A stretch of 64,000 nt of DNA from Nematostella vectensis (GCF_932526225.1 NC_064041.1:6097042-6161041); one strand, 5' to 3'. Positions 8,525 to 22,208 are shown, numbered from the stretch's first letter. Numbers and translations are program-made. Notes: generated by a model not told the origin, from the sequence alone.

Positions 8525-9562
8525 ACTGGTTGAGTGCTCGCTCGAGCTTTATTCAGTGTTCTACAGATGCAGGTACCTCTAGCTCGCCGTCGGGACTACG
8601 GCCCCAATGATAACTCTACATCGGAAGCCTCTCCTCCAAACGATAAATCACGAGGCGGCTCATCGCTTTAATGCTAATAATATCTAACTTTTTTGACAAT
8701 CATTTACAGCATTCCATAATATCGTGTACGTGATTATCTTTATTAAAAACATAGCAGTGGCGTAGTGTTTCCTCAGCTAAAACTGTATAAAATAAGTAAA
8801 GGTGCGGTGTTATAAGCACAAAGCGCGATATTCTAAGCCATACACGCAAATAGTGCGATGTTAATAAAAGCGATATTCTAAGTCATACACGCGAAAAAGC
8901 GATGTTATAAGCGAAAAAGTGCCATATTATGAGATATAATGTGCGATGTTTTGAAGCAAATTGTCTCATGTCGTGACGCCAAGAGTCAGATGTTGTTGAC
9001 TATTTGCATAATGTGCCATGACGCAAGCCTAAACATCCAATGGTGTGTAACAAATAGTCACATGTCGTTGTGCAAAAAGTCCAATGTCGTAACGCAAAAA
9101 GTGCAATCTCGTGAAGCACAAAGTACGTTTGCAAAAAGTGAGTTTTTTCTACATAGACCAGCATGCTTTGCGAATAGACTAGAAACGTAATTGCGAAATC
9201 CTGAGCTTAATTTGAGATATATAAGTAAATATAAATATGAAATCAAGATTATAAGCCATAAAGCTCAGTGAAATATAGCATTGTTGATAAGACAAAGTTA
9301 AAAGTTCAGCATTGCGACCCATTGTGAGTCGTTGCCTAAGATATTATGGAATGCTGTAAATGATTGTCAAAAAAGTTAGATATTATTAGCATTAATGCGA
9401 TGAGCCGCCTAAGTTATAAACAAAGTCAAATGCCGTGATTTATCGTTTGGAGGAGAGGCTTGCGATGTAGAGTTATCATTGGGGCCTTAGTCCCGCAAGG
9501 CGAGCTAGAGGTACCTGCATCTGTAGAACACTGAATAAAGCTCGAGCGAGCACTCAACCAGT
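8525..9562. mobile_element. Foldback element with ~200-bp inverted arms
   Basis: The arm 8525-8725 (starting aactggttgagtgctcgctc) is repeated in reverse complement at about 9340-9562. Shared blocks include acagatgcaggtacctctag, gataactctacat and acaatcatttacagcattcc. The right arm has an extra internal segment near 9410-9440. The centre is a degenerate array of short phrases such as gtgcgatgttataagc. No ORF resembling a transposase is present, so it is non-autonomous. Confidence 0.65.
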
Positions 9563-9689
9563 TCAGCCTTTGATCCCGTATCGCTAAGGCTCCTTCCTCG
9601 GCCTATCCTGAAGTCCTGTTTAGTTTTTAGTCCTTGTAGGGAGCTCACAGGGCATTTGTATTGAATCCAGTTATTTGATAATTCTCTTC

Positions 9690-10870
9690 AAATTTGTGAA
9701 ATGAAGTTCTAAAGCACATAGTTAAATATTTTATGCATAGACAAAAACTGAAATAATTTGGCCATTTGGCAAATCGCGATATTTTTTAAGACACGAAGTG
9801 TCGGGTGGCCTAGTGTGTTAGCGCGTCGGCCTCTCACCGCTGTGGCCCAGGTTCGAATCCTGGCTCAAACTGGGGATTTTTCCGGGTTCCTGCCTTGAAT
9901 CGAATTTGTCACAAGTGAGTTGAAGTTATTCTCCCGTGTTTCCAGTCTTCTCGGATAAGGACACTAAACCGGAGGTCCCGTCTCTTCAAGCTGTACTACA
10001 CTAAAACCTGAACCGAAGGGACGTAAAAGAACCACTGGGGACGCAATAAACCCTCTGGCAGTGACCACCCCCCCAGTGACAGTGCTTACTAACCGAGGTT
10101 ACACTTGAGTTGGAGCTGTGCTCTGTTGTGTCAACCTTACCGCTATTTCATATGTGTAATAGTGGTAGAAGCCTTATAAATCATAAATCAAGTACCGTGT
10201 TATGAAGCACAAAGTCAAATATTTTATGCGCAGACAAAAACTGGAATGATTTGCGCATTCGGAAAGTCGCGATATTTTTTTAAGACACAAAGTACCATGT
10301 TATGAAGCACAAAGTTAAATATTTTATGCAATAGACAAAACCTGAAATGATTTGCGCATTCGGTAAATCGCGAGATTTTTTAAGACACAAAGTCCCATGT
10401 TATGAAGCACAAAGTTAAATATTTAATTGCACAGACAAAAACTGGAATGATCTGCGCATTCGGCAAATCGCGAGATTTTTTTAGACACAAAGTTGAATAT
10501 TTTATGCAAAAGACAAAACCTGAAATAATTTGGGCATTCGGCAAATCGCGAGATTTTTTAAGACACAAAGTCCCATGTTATAAAGCACAAAGTCAAATAT
10601 TTTATGCAAAAGACAAATAGTGCTATGTTATAAGCACAAAGTTGAATGTCGTGAACGATATACTGAAATGTTTTAAGCGAAGGCAAAATGATGAGTTTTT
10701 TAAGACACAAAGTGCGATGTTTTGAGACACAAAGTGCGATATTGTGAATTAAACCTGCAAATAAGCGATAATCAAATAGTGCTTTGTCGTGACACTCAAA
10801 GTGAGTTGTCGTGACGCAAATAGTTCAAAGTCGTGACCGAAAGGTGAGATGTTGTTAACGAAAACCTTGA
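9690..10870. repeat. Degenerate ~105-115 bp tandem array interrupted by a SINE
   Basis: The unit carries accgtgttatgaagcacaa, then aaatattttatgcacagac, then gcgcattcggcaaatcgcga and ttttttaagacacaaa. It recurs about five times between 10190 and 10620, and one copy lies before the SINE at 9690-9797. The 3' end decays into shorter phrases (aaagtgcgatgttttgagac). Incidental open frames in the array are not genes. Confidence 0.7.
9799..10189 (+). mobile_element. tRNA-derived SINE, Nin-DC-like body
   Basis: The head has an A-box-like tggcctagtgtgttagcgc (about 9806) and a perfect B box ggttcgaatcc (9850-9860), the internal RNA polymerase III promoter of tRNA genes. It does not fold into a complete tRNA, because the acceptor arms do not pair. 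The body contains tcggataaggacactaaacc followed by ggaggtcccgt, which resembles the conserved central domain of eumetazoan Nin-DC SINEs as I remember it. It splits a copy of the surrounding tandem repeat, with a short duplicated aagt at both ends. Confidence 0.7.
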
Positions 10871-11125
10871 GTGGCCCTCATGGGCTTCCGTATCCAGACG
10901 ATAAGATATATTCACTAAAGAACTTCTCTTGAATGTGGGTACGATTAGGTAGTTATGCAGGTAAATTCCTAGAGTGATATGTCGTTTTTCTTCGTATGAA
11001 GAGACGATTTGCTGCTTTTTCTATCCCAAATAAACTTTCAAGCGGGAAATTGATTCTAGATAAAAGGACAAATAAAATGCCGTTTATTTACTGTTATCTT
11101 TTTACATTGTTATACTTGTTGGCAG

Positions 11126-12195
11126 ATCATGTCTATGTCAGGCATCAAGGTCGATGACGAGAGTCTCAAGCTATCTTAGACCATGAAAAGCATGAAAACT
11201 CACAAATATGCAATTTTCAAAATATGTGACGAGGCAAATATGGTGGTCATTGACCAAACATTCAAGAGTGTCGTCACAAACACGAGAGAGGAGGACCGCG
11301 CAATTTTTTACCAAATGGTAGAAAAGCTGAGTGATAGAGAGCCACGGTACATCCTCTATGACATGAAATTCCCCCGCAAAGAGGAGAAGCGAATATTCAA
11401 TAACCTTGTGTTCATATCTTGGTAAGTGGTTTTAGATCTGGCGGGGGAGATCAGGGAGTGGGGTATGGGATACTGGAACCAACTATTTTAGCAAACATTG
11501 GGAGAAAAAGGACATACAGGGGTGGTATGGCAAACTGAAACCAATTTTTTTTTAGCAAGGATGGTGGGACCCGGGACATACAGGGGGGTATGGGATACTG
11601 AAACCAACTATTTTAGTTAGCAAGGGGGATCAGGGACATTCAGGGGGGTATGGGATACTAAAACCAACTATTTTAGTTTGCTTGGGGGATCAGGGACATT
11701 CAGGGGGGTATGGGATACTGAAACCAACTATTTTAGTTAGCACGGGGGATCAGGGACATTCAGGGGGGTATGGGATACTAAAACCAACTATTTTAGTTTG
11801 CTTGGGGGATCAGGGACATTCAGGGGGGTATGGGATACTGAAACCAACTATTTTAGTTAGCACGGGGGATCAGGGACATTCAGGGGGGTATGGGATACTA
11901 AAACCAACTATTTTAGTTAGCACGGGGGATCAGGGACACACTGATGGAGGGGGAGGGGGGGGCAGCAAACATGGGCATACACTAGGTTCTAATAAATAAT
12001 CTTGCTTACTATTAGCCTGTGATTTATTGCAGGTGTTCCGACAAAGCACCAATCGAAAAGAAAATGAAATTAGCTTCAACACAGGATTATGTCCGAAAAA
12101 AATTTTCAGAGGCAACAACATCTGTCAATGCGAATGATTTTGACGATTTGGATTATGACGAGATTGCTGCTAAGGCTGAAAAGACCTCCAATTAA
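11126..12195 (+). pseudogene. Cofilin/ADF gene exons with an in-frame stop
   Basis: Exon 11126-11421 and exon 12033-12195 join with GT-AG borders and consistent phase (tg|g, Trp). They encode an ADF-homology protein: SGIKVDDESL at the N-terminus, THKYAIFKI, DREPRYILYDM, then LVFISW|CSDKAP and the C-terminal NDFDDLDYDEI. Cofilin binds and severs actin filaments. In this sequence the frame starting at ATG 11129 meets TAG at 11177-11179, after 16 codons and inside the actin-binding N-terminal region. A start at ATG 11183 would lose those residues. ATGCAG followed by gtaaat at 10955-10961 could be an upstream first exon, but it does not avoid the stop. It is either a non-functional allele, a sequencing error, or a gene using an unusual start. 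AATAAA lies at 12356. Confidence 0.7.
11567..11945. repeat. 60-bp intronic minisatellite with 120-bp higher order
   Basis: The unit gggatcagggacattcaggg, then gggtatgggatactgaaacc, then aactattttagttagca recurs exactly every 60 bp. Alternate copies share variants (actaaaacc with tttgcttg versus actgaaacc with ttagcacg), giving a 120-bp higher-order period. Because 60 is divisible by three, the array stays open in one frame; this is not a gene. Confidence 0.85.
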
Positions 12196-12662
12196 TAGAC
12201 ATTTATAGGACCCTATGGACACCGTTTATTTTAAAGCCTTAATTGTTTCTAGTGTTTTTTTTCCTTTTATACATACCACCCTTGTTGTAATGTCTTTTAG
12301 GAGATACAAAAAAGCTGTAGAAAGACAAGTTTTTTATAGTTGCTTTATTAACTTCAATAAATGATAACTTCAATGAATACTAAGATTATACATTTATCAT
12401 ACAATTTGATTTCTTTTGGAAGAGGTGCTCTTCTTAAATAGCACTGTATGTACATGGGCAGGGCTTAATGTCAGCATTATTACTTACATACCAGTCAAAG
12501 TGTTATGATTGATACATGCTTTTCCCGGGAAGAAAGAGAAATGCATTTTAGATTAAACCTTTATATAAGGGGCACTGTTAGACCCTTAGGTTGAACACAG
12601 ATAGTTGAGTTTTGGGCCTAAACTCTTTGTTTAAGTGCACCCTCCCTAAAAAAGGGAATTGG

Positions 12663-15600
12663 CTATTTGGTATCCTCCATCTCTGCTTCTAGAACAAAAG
12701 ATGGTCCTCCCCCATAAGTGTCATTCAGAAATTGCCAGGTTTCGGAAGACACTTGGCCATAATCAGCAGCTAGAAAAAACGGTTAATTTCCTTGTAAGGT
12801 CAAAATAACAAACAGCTCTTGGTTGGGTTGGGTATGTACTGGGCCGTAGGACTGATTTTTGGGGCAGGGATCCGGAGGGGGTGGCTATCCACACCCAATT
12901 GTGAAAAAAAAATATGTAATTTTGTTTTTCAGTCAAAATAACATTACCATTGGTTGTGGTGGGGAATCGACAGGGCTGTGAGACTGATTTATGGGTGTAA
13001 GGGTGGATGCAGAGGGGATGGATCAGGTGACTATTCACACCCAATTTCTATGAATTTTTGGTCAGTTTGTTTTTTACAAAGATACATAAAAAGCTCTTAT
13101 TAAGCTATGTTCATGGGCCGCACTGGAACTTACGAGCCAAATTTTCCATAGCATTTCATTGTTTGTATGATAGCATATGCAGTACCATAGCTAAATAATA
13201 TCTCTATTTCTTTATATTTTGATGCATACCTGATCTAAGCATTTTCTGGTTTCCTTTGATGATGATAATGTTGGAGTTGTCAATAGGTCCTGGAGGATCT
13301 GGAGATAGTCAAAAGGGCTAGAGTCAGCTCTCCCCTAACTGACACCCCAGGATCATGTTAAAAGTGGAACAGCTACCTCCTTAAAGAGTGTGAATTTTAC
13401 AAAGGACATGGAAGACAGTTTGTCTGCCTCCACCACTGCTTATAGCAAATATGTACAAGGAATACCTGAGGCTTGACCTAGTCAAAATTGTCTAACTATA
13501 CACCTATACTTTTACACGTTTTTCAACCCTATCTACTGTCACACACCCTACCCCCATCGTTACACGCCCTAGATCCCACACCATCTGTATAACAATTTGT
13601 GTATATGATATGCAACATTTTCGGGAGAGAACGCTGTGTCCCCCTTATTCTGAGATCTCGTAAACAGCATGGCTATGACACCGCATCTTACCCCGTCGAA
13701 CTCAAAGTAACACGCATTAAGCCCTATATTATACCCGTATCCGTGTTCAAGCGCATAAGAGACCAGGGAAAAGTTGAATGCTTCTAAAATATTTATACCC
13801 GGTCAGATACCGCATCTTACCCGGTCAAACTTAGTTTCCAATAATCTAAGCGCACTAACCAACACACATCAAGCCCTATTCTACCTGCACCCGTGTTGTG
13901 ATTGTGAAGCGTGTTTGGCAGGAGACAATGAGAACTGTAGCAACTCTGTGTGATCTGATGAACATCAGCAACACCTGTTACTTTCTTCACTCCAATAATA
14001 AATAAACTTAAAAAAGAACTGAAAAAATGATTTATAATGCTAAAAGTGAATTACTTAGGGCTATCTACTAGGGGGGGGGACACAAGCCACACCCCTACAG
14101 GTCATTTCCTTTTAAAATATTGAGGGGGGCACATGTCTCCAGTGCCCCACCCCCTGCTAAGGCTCTGTAAACAAAGAGTGTTAAACAAATATTCACATGC
14201 AGAGTGACAGAAGCATGATAGATACCCAGTCTAACACTCATAGTTCCAAAACACTTCAAGAAATTACTTTACCTTCTTGCTGCCCTTTAACAAACATTTC
14301 CCATTGACGAAACCATCTCATACTGAGACAAAAAACATCTACATTGTCTGCAGCAGGGAAGTCTGTGTTGAGCTGCAACATAAACAACATGAATCAATAA
14401 AATAAATATGGGAAGCTAATTACTTTCCTTCCAGTTGGAATGCTGAGTTTATGAGAGTGCAGATAAAGTAGAGTAAAAGGCATAGCAGGTCCAGGCAGCC
14501 ACCCTATGACTCGGGTCTGACAACTGAAGACAGCTTGGATCAAAACAGTTGTTTTTTTGTGGAGGGAGGGCCACAGCAAGCATAGTGCCTAAAGGGGGGA
14601 TCAACTTAACAGGGCTACAGCTAGAATAGGGGCTAAAAGGGATCAACTAAACAGGGCCACAGCTAGAATAGGGGCTAAAGGGGGTGGGGGGAATCAACTA
14701 AACAGGGCCACATCTAGCATAGGGGCTAAAGGGGGGATCAACTAAACAGGGCCATAGCTAGCATGGGGGCTAAAGGGGGAATCAACTTAATAGGGCCACA
14801 CCTAGCATAGGGGCTAAAGGGGGTGGGGGGAATCAACTAAACAGGGCCACATCTAGCATAGGGGCTAAAGGGGGATCAACTAAACAGGGCTTAGCTAGCA
14901 TAGGGGATAAAGGGGATCAACTAAACAGGGCCACAGCTAGCATAGGGGATAAAGGGGGGATCAACTAAACAGGGCCACATCTAGCATAGGGGCTAAAGGG
15001 GGGATCAACTAAACAGGGCCACAGCTAGCATAGGGGCTAAAGGGGGGATCAACTAAACAGGGCCACAGCTAGCATAGGGGCTGAAGGGGGGATCAACTAA
15101 ACAGGGCCACAGCTACCATAGGGGCTAAAGGGGGATTAACTAAACAGGGCCACAGCTAGCATAGGGGCTAAAGGGGGGGATCAACTAAACAGGGCCACAT
15201 CTAGCATAGGGGCTAAAGGGGGGATCAACTAAACAGGGCCACAGCTAGCACAGGGGCTGAAGGGGGGATCAACTAAACAGGGCCACAGCTACCATAGGGG
15301 CTAAAGGGGGATCAACTAAACAGGGCCACAGCTAGCATAGGGGCTAAAGGGGGGATCAACTAAACAGGGCCACATCTAGCATAGGGGCTAAAGGGGGGAT
15401 CAACTAAACAGGGCCACAGCTAGCATAGGGGCTAAAGGGGGATCAACTAAACATTGCCACAGCTAGCATAGGGGCTAAAGGGGGATTAACTAAACAGGGC
15501 CACAGCTAGCATAGGGGCTAAAAGGGAGGGTCAACTAAACAGGGCCACATTTAGCATAGGGACTAAAAAGGGGAACAACTAAACAGGGCCACAGCTAGCA

Positions 15601-18600
15601 TAGGGGCTGAAGGGGGGATCAACTAAACAGGGCCACATCTAGCATAGGGGCTAAAGGGGGGATCAACTAAACAGGGCCACAGCTAGCATAGGGGATAAAG
15701 GGGGGATCAACTAAACAGGGCTGCAGCTAGCATAGGGGCTAAAGGGGGGATCAACTAAACAGGGCCAGGGCTAGCATGGGGGATAAAGGGGGATTAACTA
15801 AACAGGGCAACAGCTAGCATAGGGGATAAAGGGGGGATTAACTAAACAGGGCCACAGCTGGAATAAGGGCTAAAGGGGGGATCAACTAAACAGGGCCACA
15901 GCTAGCATAGGGGCTAAAGGGGGGTCAACTAAACAAGGCCACAGCTAGCATAGGGGATAAAGGGGGGATCAACTAAACAGGGCCGCAGCTAGCATAGGGG
16001 ATAAAGGGGGGATCAACTAAACAGGGCCACAGCTAGCATAGGAGCTAAAGGGGGGATCAACTAAACAGGGCCACAGCTAGCATAGGGGCTAAAGGGGGGA
16101 TCAACTAAACAGGGCCACAGCTAGCATAGGGGCTAAAAAAGGGTCAACTAAACAGGGCTACATCTAACATAGGGGCTAAAGGGGGAATCAACTTAATAGG
16201 GCCACACCTAGCATAGGGGCTAAAGGGGGTGGGGGGAATCAACTAAACAGGGCCACATCTAGAATAGGGGCTAAAGGGGGTCAACTAAACAGGGCCACAT
16301 ATAGCATAGGGGCTAAAGGGGGGATCAACTAAACAGGGCCACAGCTACCATAGGGGCTAAAAGGGAGGGTCAACTAAACAGGGCCACATTTAGCATAGGG
16401 ACTAAAAAGGGGAACAACTAAACAGGGCCACAGCTAGCATAGGGGCTAAAGGGGGGTCAACTAAACAGGACCACAGCTAGCATGGGGGATAAAGGGGGGA
16501 TCAACTAAACAGGGCCACAGCTAGCATAGGGGCTAAAGGGGGATTAACTAAACAGGGCCACAGCTAGCATAGGGGCTAAAAGGGAGGGTCAACTAAACAG
16601 GGCCACATTTAGCATAGGGACTAAAAAGGGGAACAACTAAACAGGGCCACAGCTAGCATAGGGGCTAAAGGGGGGTCAACTAAACAGGACCAAAGCTAGC
16701 ATGGGGGATAAAGGGGGGATCAACTAAACAGGGCCACAGCTAGCATAGGGGATAAAGGGGGGATCAACTAAACAGGGCTGCAGCTACATAGGGACTAAAG
16801 GGGGGATCAACTAAACAGGGCCAGGGCTAGCATGGGGGCTAAAGGGGGGATCAACTAAACAGGGCCACATCTAGCATAGTGGCTAAAGGGGGGATCAACT
16901 AAACAGGGCTGCAGCTACATAGGGACTAAAGGGGGGATCAACTAAACAGGGCCACGGCTAGCATGGGGGATAAAGGGGGATTAACTAAACAGGGCAACAG
17001 CTAGCATAGGGGATAAAGGGGGGATTAACTAAACAGGGCCACAGCTGGAATAAGGGCTAAAGGGGGGATCAACTAAACAGGGCCACAGCTAGCATAGGGG
17101 CTAAAGGGGGGTCAACTAAACAAGGCCACAGCTAGCATAGGGGATAAAGGGGGGATCAACTAAACAGGGCCACAGCTAGCATAGGGGCTAAAGGGGGAAT
17201 CAACTAAACAGGGCCACAGCTAGCATAGGGGCTAAAAAAGGGTCAACTAAACCGGGCTACATCTAACATAGGGGCTAAAGGGGGAATCAACTTAATAGGG
17301 CCACACCTAGCATAGGGGCTAAAGGGGGTGGGGGGAATCAACTAAACAGGGCCACATCTAGAATAGGGGCTAAAGGGGGTCAACTAAACAGGGCCACATA
17401 TAGCATAGGGGCTAAAGGGGGGATCAACTAAACAGGGCCACAGCTACCATAGGGGATAAAGGGGATCAACTAAACAGGGCCACAGCTAGCATAGGGGATA
17501 AAGGGGGGATCAACTAAACAGGGCCACAGGTAGCATAGGGGCTAAAGGGGAAATCAACTTAAAAGGGCCACACCTAGCATAGGGGCTAAAGGGGGTGGGG
17601 GGAATCAACTAAACAGGGCCACAGCTAGCATAGGGGCTAAAGGGGGATTTACTAAACAGGGCCACAGCTAGCATAGGGGCTAAAGGGGGATTAACTAAAC
17701 AGGGCCACATCTAGCATAGGGGCTAAAGGGGGATCAACTAAACAGGGCCACAGCTAGCATAGGAACTAAAGGGGGGATCAACGAAACAGGGCCACATCTA
17801 GCATAGGGGCTAAAGGGGGGATCAACTAAACAGGGCCACAGCTAGCATAGGGGCTAAAGGGGGGATCAACTTAACAGGGCCACAGCTAGCATAGGGGCTA
17901 AAGGGGGGATCAACTAAACAGGGCTACAGCTAGCATAGGGGCTAAAGGGGGGATCAACTAAACAGGGCTACAGCTAGCATAGGGGATAATGGAGGGATCA
18001 ACTTAACAGGGCCACATCTAGCATAGGGGCTAAAGGGGGGATCAACTAAACAGGGCCACAACTAGCATAGGGGCTAAAAGGGATCAACTAAACAGGGCCA
18101 CAACTAGCATGGGGTATAAAGGGGGTGGGGGGAATCAACTAAACAGGGCCACATCTAGCATAGGGGCTAAAGGGGGATCAACTAAACAGGGCCACATCTA
18201 GCATAGGGGCTAAAGGGGGGATCAACTAAACAGGGCCACAGCTAGCATAGGGGCTAAAGGGGGGATCAACTTAACAGGGCCACAGCTAGCATAGGGGCTA
18301 AAGGGGGATCAACTAAACAGGGCCACAGCTAGCATAGGGGATAAAGGGGATCAACTAAACAGGGCCACAGCTAGCATAGGGGATAAAGGGGGGATCAACT
18401 AAACAGGGCCACAGGTAGCATAGGGGCTAAAGGGGATAAACTAAACAGGGCCACAGCTAGCATAGGAGCTAAAGGGGGGATCAACTAAACAGGGCCACAT
18501 CTAGCGTAGGGGCTAAAGGGGATCAACTAAACAGGGCCACAGCTAGCATAGGGGCAAAAGGGGGGATCAACTTAACAGGGCCACGGTTAGCATAGGGGAT

Positions 18601-21600
18601 AAAGGGGGATCAACTAAACAGGGCCACAGCTAGCATAGGGGCTAAAGGGGGAATCAACCTAATAGGGCCACAGCTACCATAGGGGCTAAAGGGGATCAAC
18701 TAAACAGGGCCTTAGCTAGCATAGGGGCTAAAGGGGATCAACTAAACAGGGCCACAACTAGCATAGGGGATAAAGAAGGGATCAACTAAACAGGGCCACA
18801 TCTAGCATAGTGGCTAAAGGGGGGATCAACTTAACAGGGCCACAGTTAGCATAGGGGATAAAGGGGGATCAACTAAACAGGGCCACAGCTAGCATAGGGG
18901 CTAAAGGGGGAATCAACTTAATAGGGCCACACCTAGCATAGGGGCTAAAGGGGGTGGGGGGAATCAACTAAACAGGGCCACAGCTAGCATAGGGGCTAAA
19001 GGGGGGATCAACTACACAGGGCCACATCTAGCATAGAGGCTAAAGGGGGGATCAACTAAACAGGGCCACATCTAGCATAGGGGCTAAAGGGGATCAACTA
19101 AACAGGGCCACAGCTAGCATAGGGGCTAAAGGGGGGATCAACTAAACAGGGCCTTAGCTAGCATAGGGGCTAAAGGGGATCAACTAAACAGGGCCACAGC
19201 TAGCATAGGGGCTAAAGGGGGGATCAACTAAACAGGGCCTTAGCTAGCATAGGGGCTAAAGGGGATCAACTAAACAGGGCCTTAGCTAGCATAGGGGCTA
19301 AAGGGGATCAACTAAACAGGGCCACAGCTAGCATAGGGGCTAAAGGGGGAATCAACTAAACAGGGCCACATCTAGCATAGGGGCTAAAGGGGGGATCAAC
19401 TAAACAGGGCCACAGCTAGCATAGGGGCTAAAGGGGGGATCAACTAAACAGGGCCTTAGCTAGCATAGGGGCTAAAGAGGATCAACTAAACAGGGCCACA
19501 GCTAGCATAGGGGCTAAAGGGGGGATCAACTAAACAGGGCCACATCTAGCATAGGGGCTAAAGGGGGGATCAACTAAACAGGGCCACATCTAGCATAGGG
19601 GCTAAAGGGGGCATCAACTAAACAGGGCTACAGCTAGCATAGGGGCTAAAGGGGGGATCAACTAAACAGGGCCTTAGCTAGCATAGGGGCTAAAGGGGAT
19701 CAACTAAACAGGGCCACAGCTAGCATAGGGGCTAAAGGGGGGATCAACTAAACAGGGCCACAGCTAGCATAGGGGCTAAAGGGGATCAACTAAACAGGGC
19801 CACATCTAGCATAGGGGATAAAGGGGGGATCAACTAAACAGGGCCACAGCTAGCATAGGGGATAAAGAGGAGGGTCAACTAAACAGGGCCACATCTAGCA
19901 TAGGGGATAAAGGGGGGATCAACTAAACAGGGCCACAGCTAGCATAGGGGCTAAAAGGGGGGATCAACTAAACAGGGCCTTAGCTAGCATAGGAGCTAAA
20001 GGGAGGGTCAACTAAACAGGGCCACAGCTAGCATAGGGGCTAAAGGGAGCTACCCTGCCCCCCCCCCCCCCCCCCTTCAACCCAGAGAGCCAGAATTTTA
20101 TGTAATTTGTCATGGGCTATAATTACTCACTTTTTTAAATGTTTCAACTTCATAGTTCCGCCTTCTTTCCAGCTCCTCGAGATCTGCCTGTTCAATCATA
20201 CCAACATATGGGGTCACTCCTGCTTCTTAAGCAGTTTCTTTATGACCGGCTCAAGTATACCAAGGGTGGATCCAGGGTCTCTCAAAGGGTGGGCACAGAC
20301 TGGTAAACGTTAAACGTTGTTGTTTTTTCTCTTCAAAATCAAGGCGGAGAACCAGGAGAGTGGGTAGGTATGTAGAACAGGTAAAAAATTGATCATCTTT
20401 GGAAGGAGAAGTGGCTCACCTGACAGTCAGTACAAGGCTTCAAGCTGGTAACAGCTGGGCCACCCCCATACCTATAACCACAAAACCATTCAATTAAACA
20501 TGACATTGGGAGTTATCAGTTAAGGCATAAGCCTTTTCAAGACTAGGGGAGGTAGCAAGGGTTTCAGCAAGGGGGGGGAGGTGTTCCTTTACCCAGTTTT
20601 CTTATGTGCTTGGTAGTATTGGCGCTCATTTTTTAATTCCATTTGTGAAAATCTTCATGTAGCATTTTTCGAGGAAATTTAATGCCCTTTAAGGAAAGTA
20701 CTGTATAAGCTGAAATCTTCAATCAAAATAAGCTCAAAAGCACAATTCCATTCCCCATAACAGACTGCTAACTAACAATTATATATATAAACATGTCCTT
20801 TGTAAAGCACATGACTGTTAACACTACAGATTACTTCTGACCAGTTCTAAATCTGAGGGTTTGTCCTTATCCAAAGAGACAAAAGGTTGACTAATTTTAT
20901 ATGGAAACAATTTAATATCCCAATATTGATTTGTATTCTTAATGAACTGCATCATTTTTATAATGGTGACAAGGCAGACACCAGGTGCGAAGTACCCACC
21001 CACCCCGCCCCCTACCTACAGTACATACCTCTCAGTTAGATGTTCCCATATGACAGCTGGTACTGCAATGACCAGATCTCGCACTTTATCATGCTTTCTT
21101 GGGTGGATACCTGGTACACAATTTAAAGGGTCACTGAAACATTCTTTAGAAATCTGGATAAAAATGGAAACTGTTTAACCAGATATTTCACCTTGACAGC
21201 CTCTTTCTATTTTTTTTTTTTTGGGGGGGGGGGGGGGGGCTTACTGTTGAAAAGTAGCCCAAGCAGCATACATTGCCAATTCAGCTTGTGCTGAAAATGA
21301 TAACTGCCCACTAGGCAACCGTCCACTAGGCAACAATTCTTACTTGTTAGGCAACCAAATACCTACCAACCTAAGACAATTGAATAGACATGATGGATTA
21401 TGGTTGCTTTGCTGAATAACAGAATACCAGTTGAATGCAGCAGGGGTTATAGCGGAACATGAGGTTCCGCTATAAAAGGAAAGGCTCCTCCCATCCCCTG
21501 GGCTCGATTTTGCAATTATAATCAGAACACTGCCATGCTAGCAGTCACAAATTATAAGTCTCCTGTAAAATTGCTAATATCTAGCCTCAGTCGCCTGGAA

Positions 21601-22208
21601 TAAAACTATTTTTGCGCAGATAACAAGACAGTTGTGTTAAGAGATTGATAAATTAGTGATTTGCTGTCCACTCAGGTTTTCAGTGTGAAATTTTAGATTT
21701 TGCGCTATCCATCTGTGATGAAAATGATCGTATTTTAGAACAAACACAGCTTGGTATAGCATTATTTTACTATAGATAGAACCATTTTAGATGGACAACT
21801 CTAGGAATATTTGATTTGGTTTAGAATATGAAATTTGAATTTAGTGCTCAGAGCGATTGTTCTGACATGTTGACTTATTGACTGCTGATTAATAACTGAT
21901 TGTTCTTGAGCCTGGGGGTGGGAGGAGCTTTCCCTTTTATAGCGGAACCTTGTGTTCAATATATACGACTACCTGTGTTCACATCATTTTCATGCAAATC
22001 ATAATATTATCTGTATACAAAAACACTACCTGAATGTGGACATATGAAATCTGTATTGCTGATTGGACCTGGTAATCAGGAAAAGCCTGTATTAGTGATA
22101 CAAGCAAATAAGTAACAAGGAGCTGATACAATGAGACTAACCAGGATCTACACAGGTATGGAACTTGGTCATCCACAGTTTAGAAATGAAATAGCAGCGG
22201 GGCTGGTT
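12663..22208 (-). CDS. USP20/USP33: USP20/33 exons 23-29: tandem DUSP domains
   Basis: The first DUSP copy runs through [27 protein letters not shown] and [14 protein letters not shown]. The second runs through [27 protein letters not shown] and [14 protein letters not shown]. Two DUSP domains at the C-terminus distinguish USP20/USP33 from most USPs. The intron between exon 26 (20131) and exon 27 (14372) holds the 5.5-kb minisatellite. The stop is TAG at 12663-12665. Confidence 0.88.

Noticed and set aside
9799-9875. Stand-alone tRNA gene
   Set aside because: A and B boxes are present, but the acceptor and anticodon arms do not pair and the sequence continues into a SINE body.
11682-11999. 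105-codon repetitive ORF
   Set aside because: It is an in-frame reading of the 60-bp minisatellite inside the cofilin intron.
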